Below, piece after piece: positions 1 through 7,229 of a stretch of 11,687 nucleotides of DNA. A program made the translations under genes and the position numbers. The stretch's first letter is position 1, and every line of letters starts with the position of its first letter. Source of the stretch: Cytophagales bacterium (GTDB lineage: Bacteria > Bacteroidota > Bacteroidia > Cytophagales > Spirosomataceae). The stretch lies in the NCBI GenBank assembly GCA_028868395.1, contig JAGWUO010000011.1, positions 1 through 11,687 of the forward strand, in the 5' to 3' direction. A model generated the notes under the pieces. That model was not told the DNA's origin and did no database searches. It saw only the letters and a list, made by a program, of their open reading frames with translations.

Positions 1-983
1 GCTAAAACGCGATCTGTTTCCTTCACTTTTAAGGATTCTAACCCAGTAAGTGTTAATGGAATGTTCTTGACTGCGGCAACTACGCAGATAGTTTGGGCCA
101 AATCAGGACAATCCGTAAAGTCCCAAGCGAGGGAAGCTTGGGCTGGGATTTTGGTCAATAAATAACCGCGCCCCGTGTACGTACTTTTAACACCCAATGG
201 CTCCATAATGGCCTTAATTGCCGAATCGCCTTGCAACGAATCTTCCTTTAGGCCTAACAATTCTAACGAACTATCTTCAAATGGAGACAAAGCCACCATG
301 GAATACCAATAACTGGCACCAGACCAATCGGACTCTACAGCGAAAGGCTGTAATATGTATTTTTGGGCAGGGATCTCGATGCTTCCTTTGGACCAATCCG
401 TATTCGCCTGAATCCCAAAATGCTTCATCTGCGCCAACGTCATCTCGATATAAGGCTTAGACCCCAGCGCTCCCGTGATTTGCAATTTTAATCCTTCCGG
501 TAACAGAGGAGCCACCATCAAAATCGCGGAAATAAACTGCGAACTAACGTCACCGCGGATGGAAATTTCTTTATTTCCTTTAAACGAAAAACCATTTAAT
601 TGCATCGGAGGATAACCCTCTTGGTTCAAATAGGTAATATCAGCTCCTAATGTGCGTAATGCATCTACTAAAATTCCAATCGGGCGCTCGCACATGCGAG
701 GTGTTCCCGTCATTTTTTTTGTTGCACCTGTTACCGCATAATAAGCGGTCAAAAAACGCATCGTTGTCCCCGCGTCTAACACATCAGCCTCTGGTCCATT
801 TTCGGATAGCAAGCGAATCATGGTTTGCGTATCACGCGCCTCCGCCAGATTGGAAAGATTATCAATCGTTCCATTCGCTAAGGCATTAATCACTAAAGCC
901 CGATTGCTTTCTGATTTAGAAGCAGGCAAAGGGATAATTTCTGTAAAAGACGACGAACGGGGAAATAAAGTAATTTGACTCAA
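1..983 (-). CDS. aroA: 3-phosphoshikimate 1-carboxyvinyltransferase (EPSP synthase), 3' end missing
   Basis: EPSP synthase transfers the enolpyruvyl group of phosphoenolpyruvate to shikimate-3-phosphate in the cytoplasm, the sixth step of the shikimate pathway to aromatic amino acids. About 327 codons are present and the frame is still open at the left edge; complete family members are roughly 410-440 residues, so about a quarter is missing. Family motifs are clear: PASKSESNRAL near residues 20-30 (substrate-binding K23, S24, R28), DAGTTMRFL at 70-78, ERPIG at 99-103, GDVSSQF at 144-150, CPDLAQT at 292-298 with the catalytic Asp (D294), and VKETDR at 320-325 with catalytic Lys/Glu. The start is a TTG at 983, the only usable start codon after the in-frame TAA at 1008-1010; it lies 13 bases after the mraY stop and has no obvious Shine-Dalgarno. 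It is therefore probably co-transcribed with the cell-wall genes, an unusual setting. Family call is secure; the exact start is less so. Confidence 0.95.
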   Translation of the reverse strand, partial: MSQITLFPRSSSFTEIIPLPASKSESNRALVINALANGTIDNLSNLAEARDTQTMIRLLSENGPEADVLDAGTTMRFLTAYYAVTGATKKMTGTPRMCERPIGILVDALRTLGADITYLNQEGYPPMQLNGFSFKGNKEISIRGDVSSQFISAILMVAPLLPEGLKLQITGALGSKPYIEMTLAQMKHFGIQANTDWSKGSIEIPAQKYILQPFAVESDWSGASYWYSMVALSPFEDSSLELLGLKEDSLQGDSAIKAIMEPLGVKSTYTGRGYLLTKIPAQASLAWDFTDCPDLAQTICVVAAVKNIPLTLTGLESLKVKETDRVL

Positions 984-996
984 AACAGGTTTGCGA

Positions 997-2181
997 CTAA
1001 CGCAATTTTAAAGTGACTAATGATAAAACGGCTAAGATGATTCCCACGATTAAGAACCGAATAACGATCTTCGATTCGTGGTAATTTTTCTTTTGAAAAT
1101 GGTGGTGCAATGGCGACATCAAAAAGACGCGACGCCCCTCTCCATACTTTCGTTTCGTATATTTAAAATAGGCCACCTGAATGATGACCGATAAATTTTC
1201 AATTAAAAAGATTCCACATAATACGGGAATCAACATCTCCTTGCGAATCACAATCGCTAAGGTGGCAATAACTCCTCCTAGCATCAAACTTCCCGTGTCA
1301 CCCATAAATACCTGAGCCGGATAAGCGTTATACCAAAGGAATCCAATACAAGCCCCTACGAAGGCCGCACAAAAGACAGCGAGCTCCCCCGAATTTGGAA
1401 TAAACATTACATTTAAATACTGGGAAATCACCTTATTACCAGATACGTAAGCTAAGATGGCCAAAGCAATACCAATAATCACCGATGTCCCTGCCGCTAA
1501 TCCATCGATACCGTCTGTGATATTGGCTCCATTAGACACCGCCGTAATAATGAAAATAACGACTAATACATAAACCACCCAAACGTATTCATCTGGAATA
1601 AAACTGGGCAGTAACATGTTGTAGTCAAACTGATTGTCCTTCATAAAAGGGACAGTGGTCAAGAGGGATTTATGATCTACAAAGGTTCCATCCGCGGCAA
1701 ATTCACGTACTTTAATGTGCTGGTTAAAATACATCGTCAGACCAACGATGATTCCCAGGCCGATTTGGCCTACCACTTTAAATTTACCCGATAAACCTTC
1801 CTTATTTTTCTTGAATACTTTGATATAATCGTCTGCAAAACCCACTGCACCTAACCAAATAGCCGAAGTGACCAAAAGAACAATGTACACGTTCGTCACC
1901 TTCGAAAAAAGCAGGGTTGGGATCAATAATGACAACAAAATAATGAAGCCTCCCATGGTAGGAGTGCCTTTTTTCGCCATTTGGCCTTCTAAGCCTAAAT
2001 CCCGAATTTCCTCTCCAATTTGTAGTCTTTGCAAGCGATAGATTACCGACTTACCCCAAATTGCTGCAATACCTAGAGACGTAATGATCGCCGCAAAAGC
2101 ACGGAACGTAATGTATTGAAATACGCCGGCGCCCGGTATATTCAAAGTCTTGTCTAAGTATTCGAAGAGGTAATAAAGCAT
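997..2181 (-). CDS. mraY: Phospho-N-acetylmuramoyl-pentapeptide-transferase MraY
   Basis: MraY is a polytopic inner-membrane enzyme that moves phospho-MurNAc-pentapeptide from UDP onto undecaprenyl phosphate, making lipid I. The 394-residue protein has many hydrophobic segments and the family's diagnostic motifs: KKGTPTMGG at 70-78, the DD pair in FADDYIK (D117, D118), [12 protein letters not shown] at 217-228, FMGDTGS at 292-298 with the third active-site Asp (D295), and the PLHHHF histidine cluster at 357-362. It is about 30 residues longer than the E. coli enzyme (360); much of the extra length falls in a hydrophilic stretch around residues 150-200, which I infer is an extended extracytoplasmic loop as in other Bacteroidota MraY. 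The ATG start is fixed because an in-frame TAG (2182-2184) directly precedes it. It follows murE after a 51-base gap, the longest break in this operon, and is followed 13 bases later by aroA. Confidence 0.98.
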   Translation of the reverse strand: MLYYLFEYLDKTLNIPGAGVFQYITFRAFAAIITSLGIAAIWGKSVIYRLQRLQIGEEIRDLGLEGQMAKKGTPTMGGFIILLSLLIPTLLFSKVTNVYIVLLVTSAIWLGAVGFADDYIKVFKKNKEGLSGKFKVVGQIGLGIIVGLTMYFNQHIKVREFAADGTFVDHKSLLTTVPFMKDNQFDYNMLLPSFIPDEYVWVVYVLVVIFIITAVSNGANITDGIDGLAAGTSVIIGIALAILAYVSGNKVISQYLNVMFIPNSGELAVFCAAFVGACIGFLWYNAYPAQVFMGDTGSLMLGGVIATLAIVIRKEMLIPVLCGIFLIENLSVIIQVAYFKYTKRKYGEGRRVFLMSPLHHHFQKKNYHESKIVIRFLIVGIILAVLSLVTLKLR

Positions 2182-2232
2182 CTAAATGGGTTTTAATTTA
2201 TAAAATTGCAAAAAATCAAGGGGAATTCAAAC
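2182..2232 (-). other. AT-rich gap between murE and mraY
   Basis: This is the only sizeable break in a cluster whose other cell-wall junctions are one base or overlapping. It is very AT-rich, with a weak TTTTA/TAAAA inverted repeat of five base pairs around a five-base loop. I see no GC-rich terminator stem and no clear TAnnTTTG box. It may be a plain spacer, or carry a weak internal promoter or processing site; the sequence does not decide. Confidence 0.35.
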
Positions 2233-3651
2233 TTAACTAAATGCCTCCCCTAGCACTAATTTATCGTCAAAGTCGTATTTAACGCCTTGAATATCTTGGT
2301 AATTTTCATGGCCTTTTCCTGCCACTAAAATGATATCTCCCGATTCCGCTAATTCCCTCACCGCATAAAAAATACCTTCCTTACGATCCGAAACACGGTG
2401 TACTTTGGATTTTAATTCAGCCGGGACTCCTGCCTCCATTTGATCTAAAATCAATTCTGGATCTTCCTTTCGCGGATTATCCGAAGTTAAGACTACTGAA
2501 TCACTATATTTAGCCGCTAACTCTGCCATGATTGGACGTTTACCGGAATCGCGGTTTCCACCACATCCCACCACCGTAATGATACGCTGTGACTTATCGC
2601 GAATGGTTTGAATCGTCTTCAGGACATTTTCCAATGCATCCGGCGTGTGGGCATAATCTACGATTCCCATCTTGTTATTTGACCCAGCTAATTGCTCGAA
2701 ACGACCCGGAGCCGTTTTAAGGGCCGAAATCTGCACCAATACTTCATGTGATTCCTCGCCTAACAATAAGGCTGCCGCATAAATTCCTAGTAAATTGTAA
2801 GCGTTGAATGTCCCAATTAATTGAGCGTGCACTTGCTGATGATCAATCTCTAATTGCAAACCGCCTACTCCGTTGCTAATAATCTTCGCTTTAAAATCCG
2901 CGGCGTTCAACAAGCCAAAACCATATTTCTTCGCCGCCGTGTTTTGCAACATCACCATCCCCCGCTTGTCATCTACATTTGTTAAGGCAAATGCTGATGA
3001 AGGGAGAGCGTCGAAGAACCCTTTTTTGGCCTTAATGTATTCGTCAAAAGTCTCGTGAAAGTCTAAGTGATCGCGGGTGATATTCGAGAAAATAGCACCG
3101 GAAAATTGCACGGCATGAATTCGCTTTTGCACTACCGCATGTGAACTCACCTCCATAAAAGCGTGGCTGCAACCCGCTGAAACCATATCGGCTAACAAAG
3201 CATTCAAGCTCAAAGCGTCAGGGGTAGTATGCGTCGATGGAATAATTTTATCTTCAATCTTATTCACTACGGTCGAAATCAATCCGCAGCGATGACCCAG
3301 ACGCTTAAATAACTCAAATAACAAGGTTACCGTGGTTGTTTTTCCGTTAGTACCTGTTATCCCTACTAATTTTAATTTCTTAGAAGGATGGCCATAAAAT
3401 TCGGCTGCCGCCTCCGCTAAAGCCTGATTCGAATCTGGCACTTGGACACAAGTCACATCAGCCGGAAGTTCTGAGGGAACCTTTTCCACCACCCAATGCT
3501 TGCAACCTTGGGCGTATACTTGAGGCAAAAACGAATGCCCATCTACCTGCGTTCCGGGAATGGCAAAAAACACCGAACCTGCGTCTGCCTTACGAGAGTC
3601 AAAGCACAAATGTTGAATATCCGTTCCTGGAAATAAGTTAATTTGTGCCAT
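2233..3651 (-). CDS. murE: UDP-MurNAc-tripeptide synthetase MurE (probably meso-DAP-adding)
   Basis: MurE is the cytoplasmic ATP-dependent ligase that adds the third residue to UDP-MurNAc-L-Ala-D-Glu. The 472-residue protein shows the Mur ligase layout: an N-terminal UDP-binding domain with FDSRK (17-21), the ATP-binding P-loop GITGTNGKTTT (97-107), HTTPD (141-145), EVSSHA (167-172), a probable carbamylated Lys in YIKAKKGFF (about K209), and the C-terminal domain with DNPRKEDP (391-398) and AGKGHE (444-449). DNPR is the known signature for meso-diaminopimelate rather than lysine, so the cell wall is predicted to be DAP type. The ATG at 3651 is one base after the ftsI stop, and no other standard start exists before the in-frame TAG at 3673-3675. 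The N-terminus is therefore short: the DSR motif falls at residue 18, against about 28 in E. coli. Confidence 0.97.
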   Translation of the reverse strand: MAQINLFPGTDIQHLCFDSRKADAGSVFFAIPGTQVDGHSFLPQVYAQGCKHWVVEKVPSELPADVTCVQVPDSNQALAEAAAEFYGHPSKKLKLVGITGTNGKTTTVTLLFELFKRLGHRCGLISTVVNKIEDKIIPSTHTTPDALSLNALLADMVSAGCSHAFMEVSSHAVVQKRIHAVQFSGAIFSNITRDHLDFHETFDEYIKAKKGFFDALPSSAFALTNVDDKRGMVMLQNTAAKKYGFGLLNAADFKAKIISNGVGGLQLEIDHQQVHAQLIGTFNAYNLLGIYAAALLLGEESHEVLVQISALKTAPGRFEQLAGSNNKMGIVDYAHTPDALENVLKTIQTIRDKSQRIITVVGCGGNRDSGKRPIMAELAAKYSDSVVLTSDNPRKEDPELILDQMEAGVPAELKSKVHRVSDRKEGIFYAVRELAESGDIILVAGKGHENYQDIQGVKYDFDDKLVLGEAFS

Positions 3652-3652
3652 C

Positions 3653-5803
3653 TTAATGCAGTTGAATGAAGACTAAACTATTTTTTGCAACAGCTGAGCC
3701 CGCCGGAATCGATTGATTCGTCACCGTCCCAAAACCATTCGCACGCACCTTCAGACCTTTGTTTTCTAGGGCAAATAAGGCGTCTCGCAAATTCATTCCC
3801 ACGACATTAGGAACCGTTTTAGGAGCCATGGTTATGGCTTGATTTCTCACCGTCTTCTTCTCTAAATTAAAGTTCAACCATTGACCGTTTTCTTCCACTT
3901 TAGGCAATCCTAAATGAGAGAATAAAATATTTTGATCCGCAGGGTGAATGGTATGAGTTAGCTTGTTTTTATTCAATGAATCCGGTAAATATCCGCGCAG
4001 TGTTTGCTGTAATTTCATATCGCGCAAATAGATGCGATCCGAAATCTCTTTAAATACTGGAGCGGTAACCTGACGTGCATAGGTACCTTCAGCACTACCT
4101 TTCGGTTCATCAACCGCAATTATCATGGTGTATTTTGGATTTTTGACCGGGAAATAACCCGCAAAAGTCGTGTAATAATTTCCCTTTCGGTAGCCTTTAG
4201 CCCCCGTCACTGTACGTTGGGCTGTACCTGTTTTGCCAGCAATACCATAGACAGTACCTTTAATATTGTTCGCGGTTCCTTTCGTTACCACCCCCTCTAA
4301 CATTATTTTCAATTTCTGTAAGGTCTCCGCCGAACACAAAGGCTTCGAATCACGCACCTGTGTTGCCATGTAATCCGTCACCACTTCATCTCCACGCGTA
4401 GCCTTGCTCACAATAATAGGCTGAATCCAGTAACCATTATTCGCGATGGCGTTATAGAAAGCCAAAATTTGTAAAGGCGTATACTGCGTCGAATATCCCA
4501 CAGACGACCACAACAATTGCAAGCCATCCCACTTTGCTGGCACTGGGAATACAGGTGGTCGACTAGGTTTTAACTGAAAGTCCAACGACTCAATTAAATG
4601 GTATTTCTTCAAATAATTGTAAAACTTCTCATTGTTCGTGGTACCAAAAGCCTCTTGAACCAATTTCATCGTCCCCACATTGGAAGAACTTTCAATCACT
4701 TGTTCTAACGAAATGGTCCCTAGTGGATGAGAATCAGACATTACCCCGTTATAATACCGAAACTTTCCATCTCCCGTATTGACCATCTTCGTCAATGGAT
4801 AATTTTTCTCTTCCAACACCGCCATAATCGAAGGCAATTTAAAAACGGAACCTGGATCGCGCGCCTCTAGTAATGCATAATTATAGGTTTCCGAATAACC
4901 TGTGGGCGAAAGTGGATTAGCAGCAATATTAGACAAAGCTTTAATTTTCCCCGTCTTGGTCTCCATCACAATCGCCACCGCGTAATTACCTTTAAAGATT
5001 TTCATCCCATTTAGTAGCGCTGATTCCACTATCTCTTGGATATTAATATCGATTGTTGAATGTAAATCCACCCCCGCTACCGGTAACTTAGGCTCATCGC
5101 CAGGCTCCGGTCGCCAAGTATTATTATCCATTTTCTCATACATCCCCTCTCCAAATACTCCGCGTAACTCTTTATCAAAACTACTCTCAATTCCCACCCG
5201 ACCTTTATCTCGAAGATCCTTCAAATACCCCACGGTACGATAAGCCATTTGACCAAAAGGCGCGTAGCGTACATTGATCTTATCAAAAACGACCCCAGAT
5301 TTATTCGAATTCTTTGCCTCTCTGAATAAGGGAAAATTCAGTACTTTTTTCTTTTCTTGGAAATCTAACAGGCGGTTATTTAACAACAAATAAGTCCGAC
5401 CACTGCGTCTGGCTGCCGCGATCTTCTCCTTGTATTCCTCCGCCGTGCGATCCTTAAAGAAGTTAGCAAGCGCTGCCGCCAAACCATCAATATGCTGTTT
5501 GTAGAATTCATCCGCCTTCGCATTTCCTGTCAAGACAGAGGGATCCATCCCTAAACGGTATTTAGGTAAAGTAGTAGAAAGCAAACTTCCATCATCCGAA
5601 TAGATATTGCCACGCGTAGCCTCAATCTTCCGTTTTTTCACATACGTCGCCATCGCCTCTGAACGAAACTTAGGTCCTTTCAGCACCACCACTTTATACA
5701 AACTGAACAGTAAGTACAAGAATACAGCCAAAATAATGATAAAAAACGTGTAAAAACGCCTCGTAATTAAGCCCCGAATGTTAGGTCTTTTCTCCTTCGC
5801 CAT
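3653..5803 (-). CDS. ftsI: Peptidoglycan D,D-transpeptidase FtsI/PBP2x-like with C-terminal PASTA domain
   Basis: This is a class B penicillin-binding protein, the septal transpeptidase that cross-links stem peptides at the division site on the outer face of the inner membrane. It has a short basic cytoplasmic N-terminus, one transmembrane helix (about 17-40), a dimerisation/pedestal region beginning ATRGNIYSDDG (62-72), and a transpeptidase domain with all three active-site motifs: SVFK (S319 nucleophile, K322), SSN (373-375) and KTGT (524-527). Residues about 662-716 form one PASTA domain (starting TVPNVVGM), separated from the transpeptidase domain by a linker of roughly 70 residues. At 716 residues it is longer than E. 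coli FtsI (588), which lacks PASTA; one PASTA domain is usual for FtsI homologues encoded in Bacteroidota dcw clusters. Its ATG overlaps the ftsL stop by one base (TAATG), suggesting coupled translation with its membrane partner, and murE follows after one base. Confidence 0.96.
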   Translation of the reverse strand: MAKEKRPNIRGLITRRFYTFFIIILAVFLYLLFSLYKVVVLKGPKFRSEAMATYVKKRKIEATRGNIYSDDGSLLSTTLPKYRLGMDPSVLTGNAKADEFYKQHIDGLAAALANFFKDRTAEEYKEKIAAARRSGRTYLLLNNRLLDFQEKKKVLNFPLFREAKNSNKSGVVFDKINVRYAPFGQMAYRTVGYLKDLRDKGRVGIESSFDKELRGVFGEGMYEKMDNNTWRPEPGDEPKLPVAGVDLHSTIDINIQEIVESALLNGMKIFKGNYAVAIVMETKTGKIKALSNIAANPLSPTGYSETYNYALLEARDPGSVFKLPSIMAVLEEKNYPLTKMVNTGDGKFRYYNGVMSDSHPLGTISLEQVIESSSNVGTMKLVQEAFGTTNNEKFYNYLKKYHLIESLDFQLKPSRPPVFPVPAKWDGLQLLWSSVGYSTQYTPLQILAFYNAIANNGYWIQPIIVSKATRGDEVVTDYMATQVRDSKPLCSAETLQKLKIMLEGVVTKGTANNIKGTVYGIAGKTGTAQRTVTGAKGYRKGNYYTTFAGYFPVKNPKYTMIIAVDEPKGSAEGTYARQVTAPVFKEISDRIYLRDMKLQQTLRGYLPDSLNKNKLTHTIHPADQNILFSHLGLPKVEENGQWLNFNLEKKTVRNQAITMAPKTVPNVVGMNLRDALFALENKGLKVRANGFGTVTNQSIPAGSAVAKNSLVFIQLH

Positions 5804-6186
5804 TATTGCTCTTTATTGACTTGAATGATGATTTTAGTGGGTGGAAGCGTGCTCACCCCTATTTGATAACGCTTTAAAGTCTCCTCCAAATTTGTTTGCT
5901 TACTCACCTTCATATACTCCGCCTTTTGTGTCGTATAATCAGCGCGATCTTCCTCTAAAGCACTTTTTTCCTTTTGAATTTGATGCAACTTACCGTCAGC
6001 AAGCATCGAATAATAAATGTTGATTAGGGTCAAAAATGCCACAAAAGCAATGCGTTTTACCCACATCACTGGCAACTCGCCTCCCGTGAAATAGTCGATG
6101 TTGAAAATGGAATCGAAAATCCCTTCCTTCTTAGGCGAAGAGACTCGCTTAGGCCCTGCTTCTGTCGGTTCGATCGGTGTTGCCAT
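5803..6186 (-). CDS. ftsL: FtsL-like cell division protein
   Basis: A 127-residue bitopic membrane protein lying between rsmH and ftsI, exactly where FtsL belongs. It has a hydrophilic, Pro/Lys-containing cytoplasmic tail of about 43 residues, one transmembrane helix (about 44-62), a charged heptad-like stretch rich in Glu, Lys and Gln (about 65-100) consistent with a periplasmic coiled coil, and a short C-terminal tail with TLPPTKIIIQVNK. FtsL proteins bind FtsB/DivIC through such coiled coils and help activate FtsW-FtsI. Primary sequence is poorly conserved in this family, so the call rests on topology, size and position rather than on motifs. The ATG lies one base after the rsmH stop, and its stop overlaps the ftsI start by one base. 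Confidence 0.85.
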   Translation of the reverse strand: MATPIEPTEAGPKRVSSPKKEGIFDSIFNIDYFTGGELPVMWVKRIAFVAFLTLINIYYSMLADGKLHQIQKEKSALEEDRADYTTQKAEYMKVSKQTNLEETLKRYQIGVSTLPPTKIIIQVNKEQ

Positions 6187-6187
6187 A

Positions 6188-7102
6188 TTATAATTTAGAC
6201 GCTATTCTTAACTTCGCACTACGGGAGCGCGGGTTCAATTTCAATTCTTCTTCTGAGGCCGTTATCGGCTTGCGAATCACAGATTCGAGCGGGCGATGCA
6301 CCACTCCAAACATATCCTTATCCTCTTTCCCCTGCACATTTCCCGCTTTAATAAAATTCTTCACTAGGCGATCTTCCAAAGAGTGGAAAGACATAACGAC
6401 TAGTCTTCCTTCCGGTTTCAAAATCGCCGGGGCCTGCGCTAAAAATTCCTCTATCACAGCCAACTCTTGATTCACCTCAATTCGAATCGCTTGAAAGACC
6501 TGCGCGAAGTATTTAAACTCCCGGTGTTTAGGAGCTAATTTATTCAAAATTTCTTTAAATTCTTGCGTTGTCTCTAAGGCTTTTCTGGTGCGGGCCTGAA
6601 TGATGGCTTGGGCCAAAGTCCGTGCATTTTTCACCTCCCCATACATCCCTAAAATGCGCTGCAATTCTTCGGCCGAATAACTATTTACTAATTCCGCCGC
6701 TGTCATCGAAGCAGAGGGACCCATTCGCATGTCCAATGGTCCATCAAATCGAATCGAAAAACCACGTTCCGGCGCATCTAATTGAAAGGAGGACACCCCA
6801 AAATCCGCCAATATCCCATCCACCTGTTTTACGCGGTGCAAGCGCAAATACTTCTCCAAATAGCGAAAATTAGCTGTAATTAGCGTTAAACGCTCATCGT
6901 CGATCTTCTCTGCCTGCTCCCAAGCATCTGGATCCTGATCAAAGGAGAATAATCTTCCCTCAGGTCCTAACTTATCTAAAATCGCCTTCGAATGTCCGCC
7001 TCCCCCAAAGGTCACATCCACGTAAGTTCCTGCAGGATCAATGCGTAAACCATCGATGCATTCGTGCAACATGACGGAGGTATGATAGGTGTTTTCTGGC
7101 AT
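6188..7102 (-). CDS. rsmH: 16S rRNA (cytosine(1402)-N4)-methyltransferase RsmH
   Basis: RsmH (formerly MraW) uses S-adenosylmethionine to N4-methylate C1402 in the ribosomal P-site region of 16S rRNA. From the ATG at 7102 the protein has 304 residues, normal for the family (E. coli 313). Visible signatures are the N-terminal YHTSVML, the SAM-binding DVTFGGGGHS (29-38), FDQDPDA (54-60), LADFGVSS (98-105), GFSIRFDGPLDMRM (114-127), RIEVNQEL (207-214), SFHSLEDR (238-245) and the C-terminal NPRSRSAKLR (290-299). A TTG six codons upstream (7118-7120) would extend it, but it overlaps a promoter-like box and the ATG matches the usual family N-terminus, so I prefer 7102. It is the first gene of the leftward dcw cluster here; mraZ, which usually precedes it, is not adjacent. 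Confidence 0.96.
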   Translation of the reverse strand: MPENTYHTSVMLHECIDGLRIDPAGTYVDVTFGGGGHSKAILDKLGPEGRLFSFDQDPDAWEQAEKIDDERLTLITANFRYLEKYLRLHRVKQVDGILADFGVSSFQLDAPERGFSIRFDGPLDMRMGPSASMTAAELVNSYSAEELQRILGMYGEVKNARTLAQAIIQARTRKALETTQEFKEILNKLAPKHREFKYFAQVFQAIRIEVNQELAVIEEFLAQAPAILKPEGRLVVMSFHSLEDRLVKNFIKAGNVQGKEDKDMFGVVHRPLESVIRKPITASEEELKLNPRSRSAKLRIASKL

Positions 7103-7117
7103 AATTTTGGATGAAAA

Positions 7118-7125
7118 CAAAAATA
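7118..7125 (-). promoter_or_regulatory. Candidate -7 box for rsmH/dcw operon
   Basis: Read leftward, TATTTTTG matches the Bacteroidota TAnnTTTG box exactly, about 16 bases before the rsmH ATG. The nearest upstream TTTG lies about 24 bases away, more than the usual 18-20, so the -33 part is poor. T-rich sequence can match this consensus by chance, hence modest confidence. If it is real, the leader is very short and the upstream TTG cannot be the start codon. Confidence 0.35.
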
Positions 7126-7157
7126 CAAATTATCCCTCGCCTACGCCACCAAAATAG

Positions 7158-7190
7158 GAAATTGTCGCGCTTTTTTTTGTGACAAGTTTC
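7158..7190. repeat. Imperfect inverted repeat in divergent intergenic region
   Basis: GAAATTGTC (7158-7166) and GACAAGTTTC (7181-7190) are inverted copies differing by one bulged base, with a 14-base spacer containing eight consecutive T. The right arm begins two bases after the -33 element of the rightward promoter, and the repeat sits between that promoter and rsmH. It could be an operator for a dimeric regulator or a chance structure. It is not a convincing intrinsic terminator, because the T run lies in the loop. Confidence 0.4.
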
Positions 7191-7205
7191 GAACCCGTAT
7201 CTTTG
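7176..7205 (+). promoter_or_regulatory. Bacteroidota-type promoter for redoxin-like/PAP2 operon
   Basis: TTTG (7176-7179) and TATCTTTG (7198-7205) are separated by 18 bases and match the -33 TTTG / -7 TAnnTTTG consensus established for Bacteroidota. Transcription would begin near 7212, about 18 bases before the ATG at 7230. This supports 7230 over an upstream GTG at 7179, which would lie inside the promoter. Confidence 0.65.
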
Positions 7206-7229
7206 TTTAAACGCCTAGCGAATTTCCTC

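Noticed and set aside
1..983. Left-edge gene as MurA, the enolpyruvyl transferase of wall synthesis
   Set aside because: The context suggested MurA, but the SKSxSNR, GDVSSQF and VKETDR motifs belong to EPSP synthase.
7103..7120. TTG start giving a 310-residue RsmH
   Set aside because: The extra six residues do not resemble family N-termini, and the TTG overlaps a promoter-like box.
7179..7229. GTG start giving a 423-residue redoxin-like protein
   Set aside because: It would place 17 charged or polar residues before the signal peptide and start inside the predicted promoter; the ATG at 7230 fits both signals.
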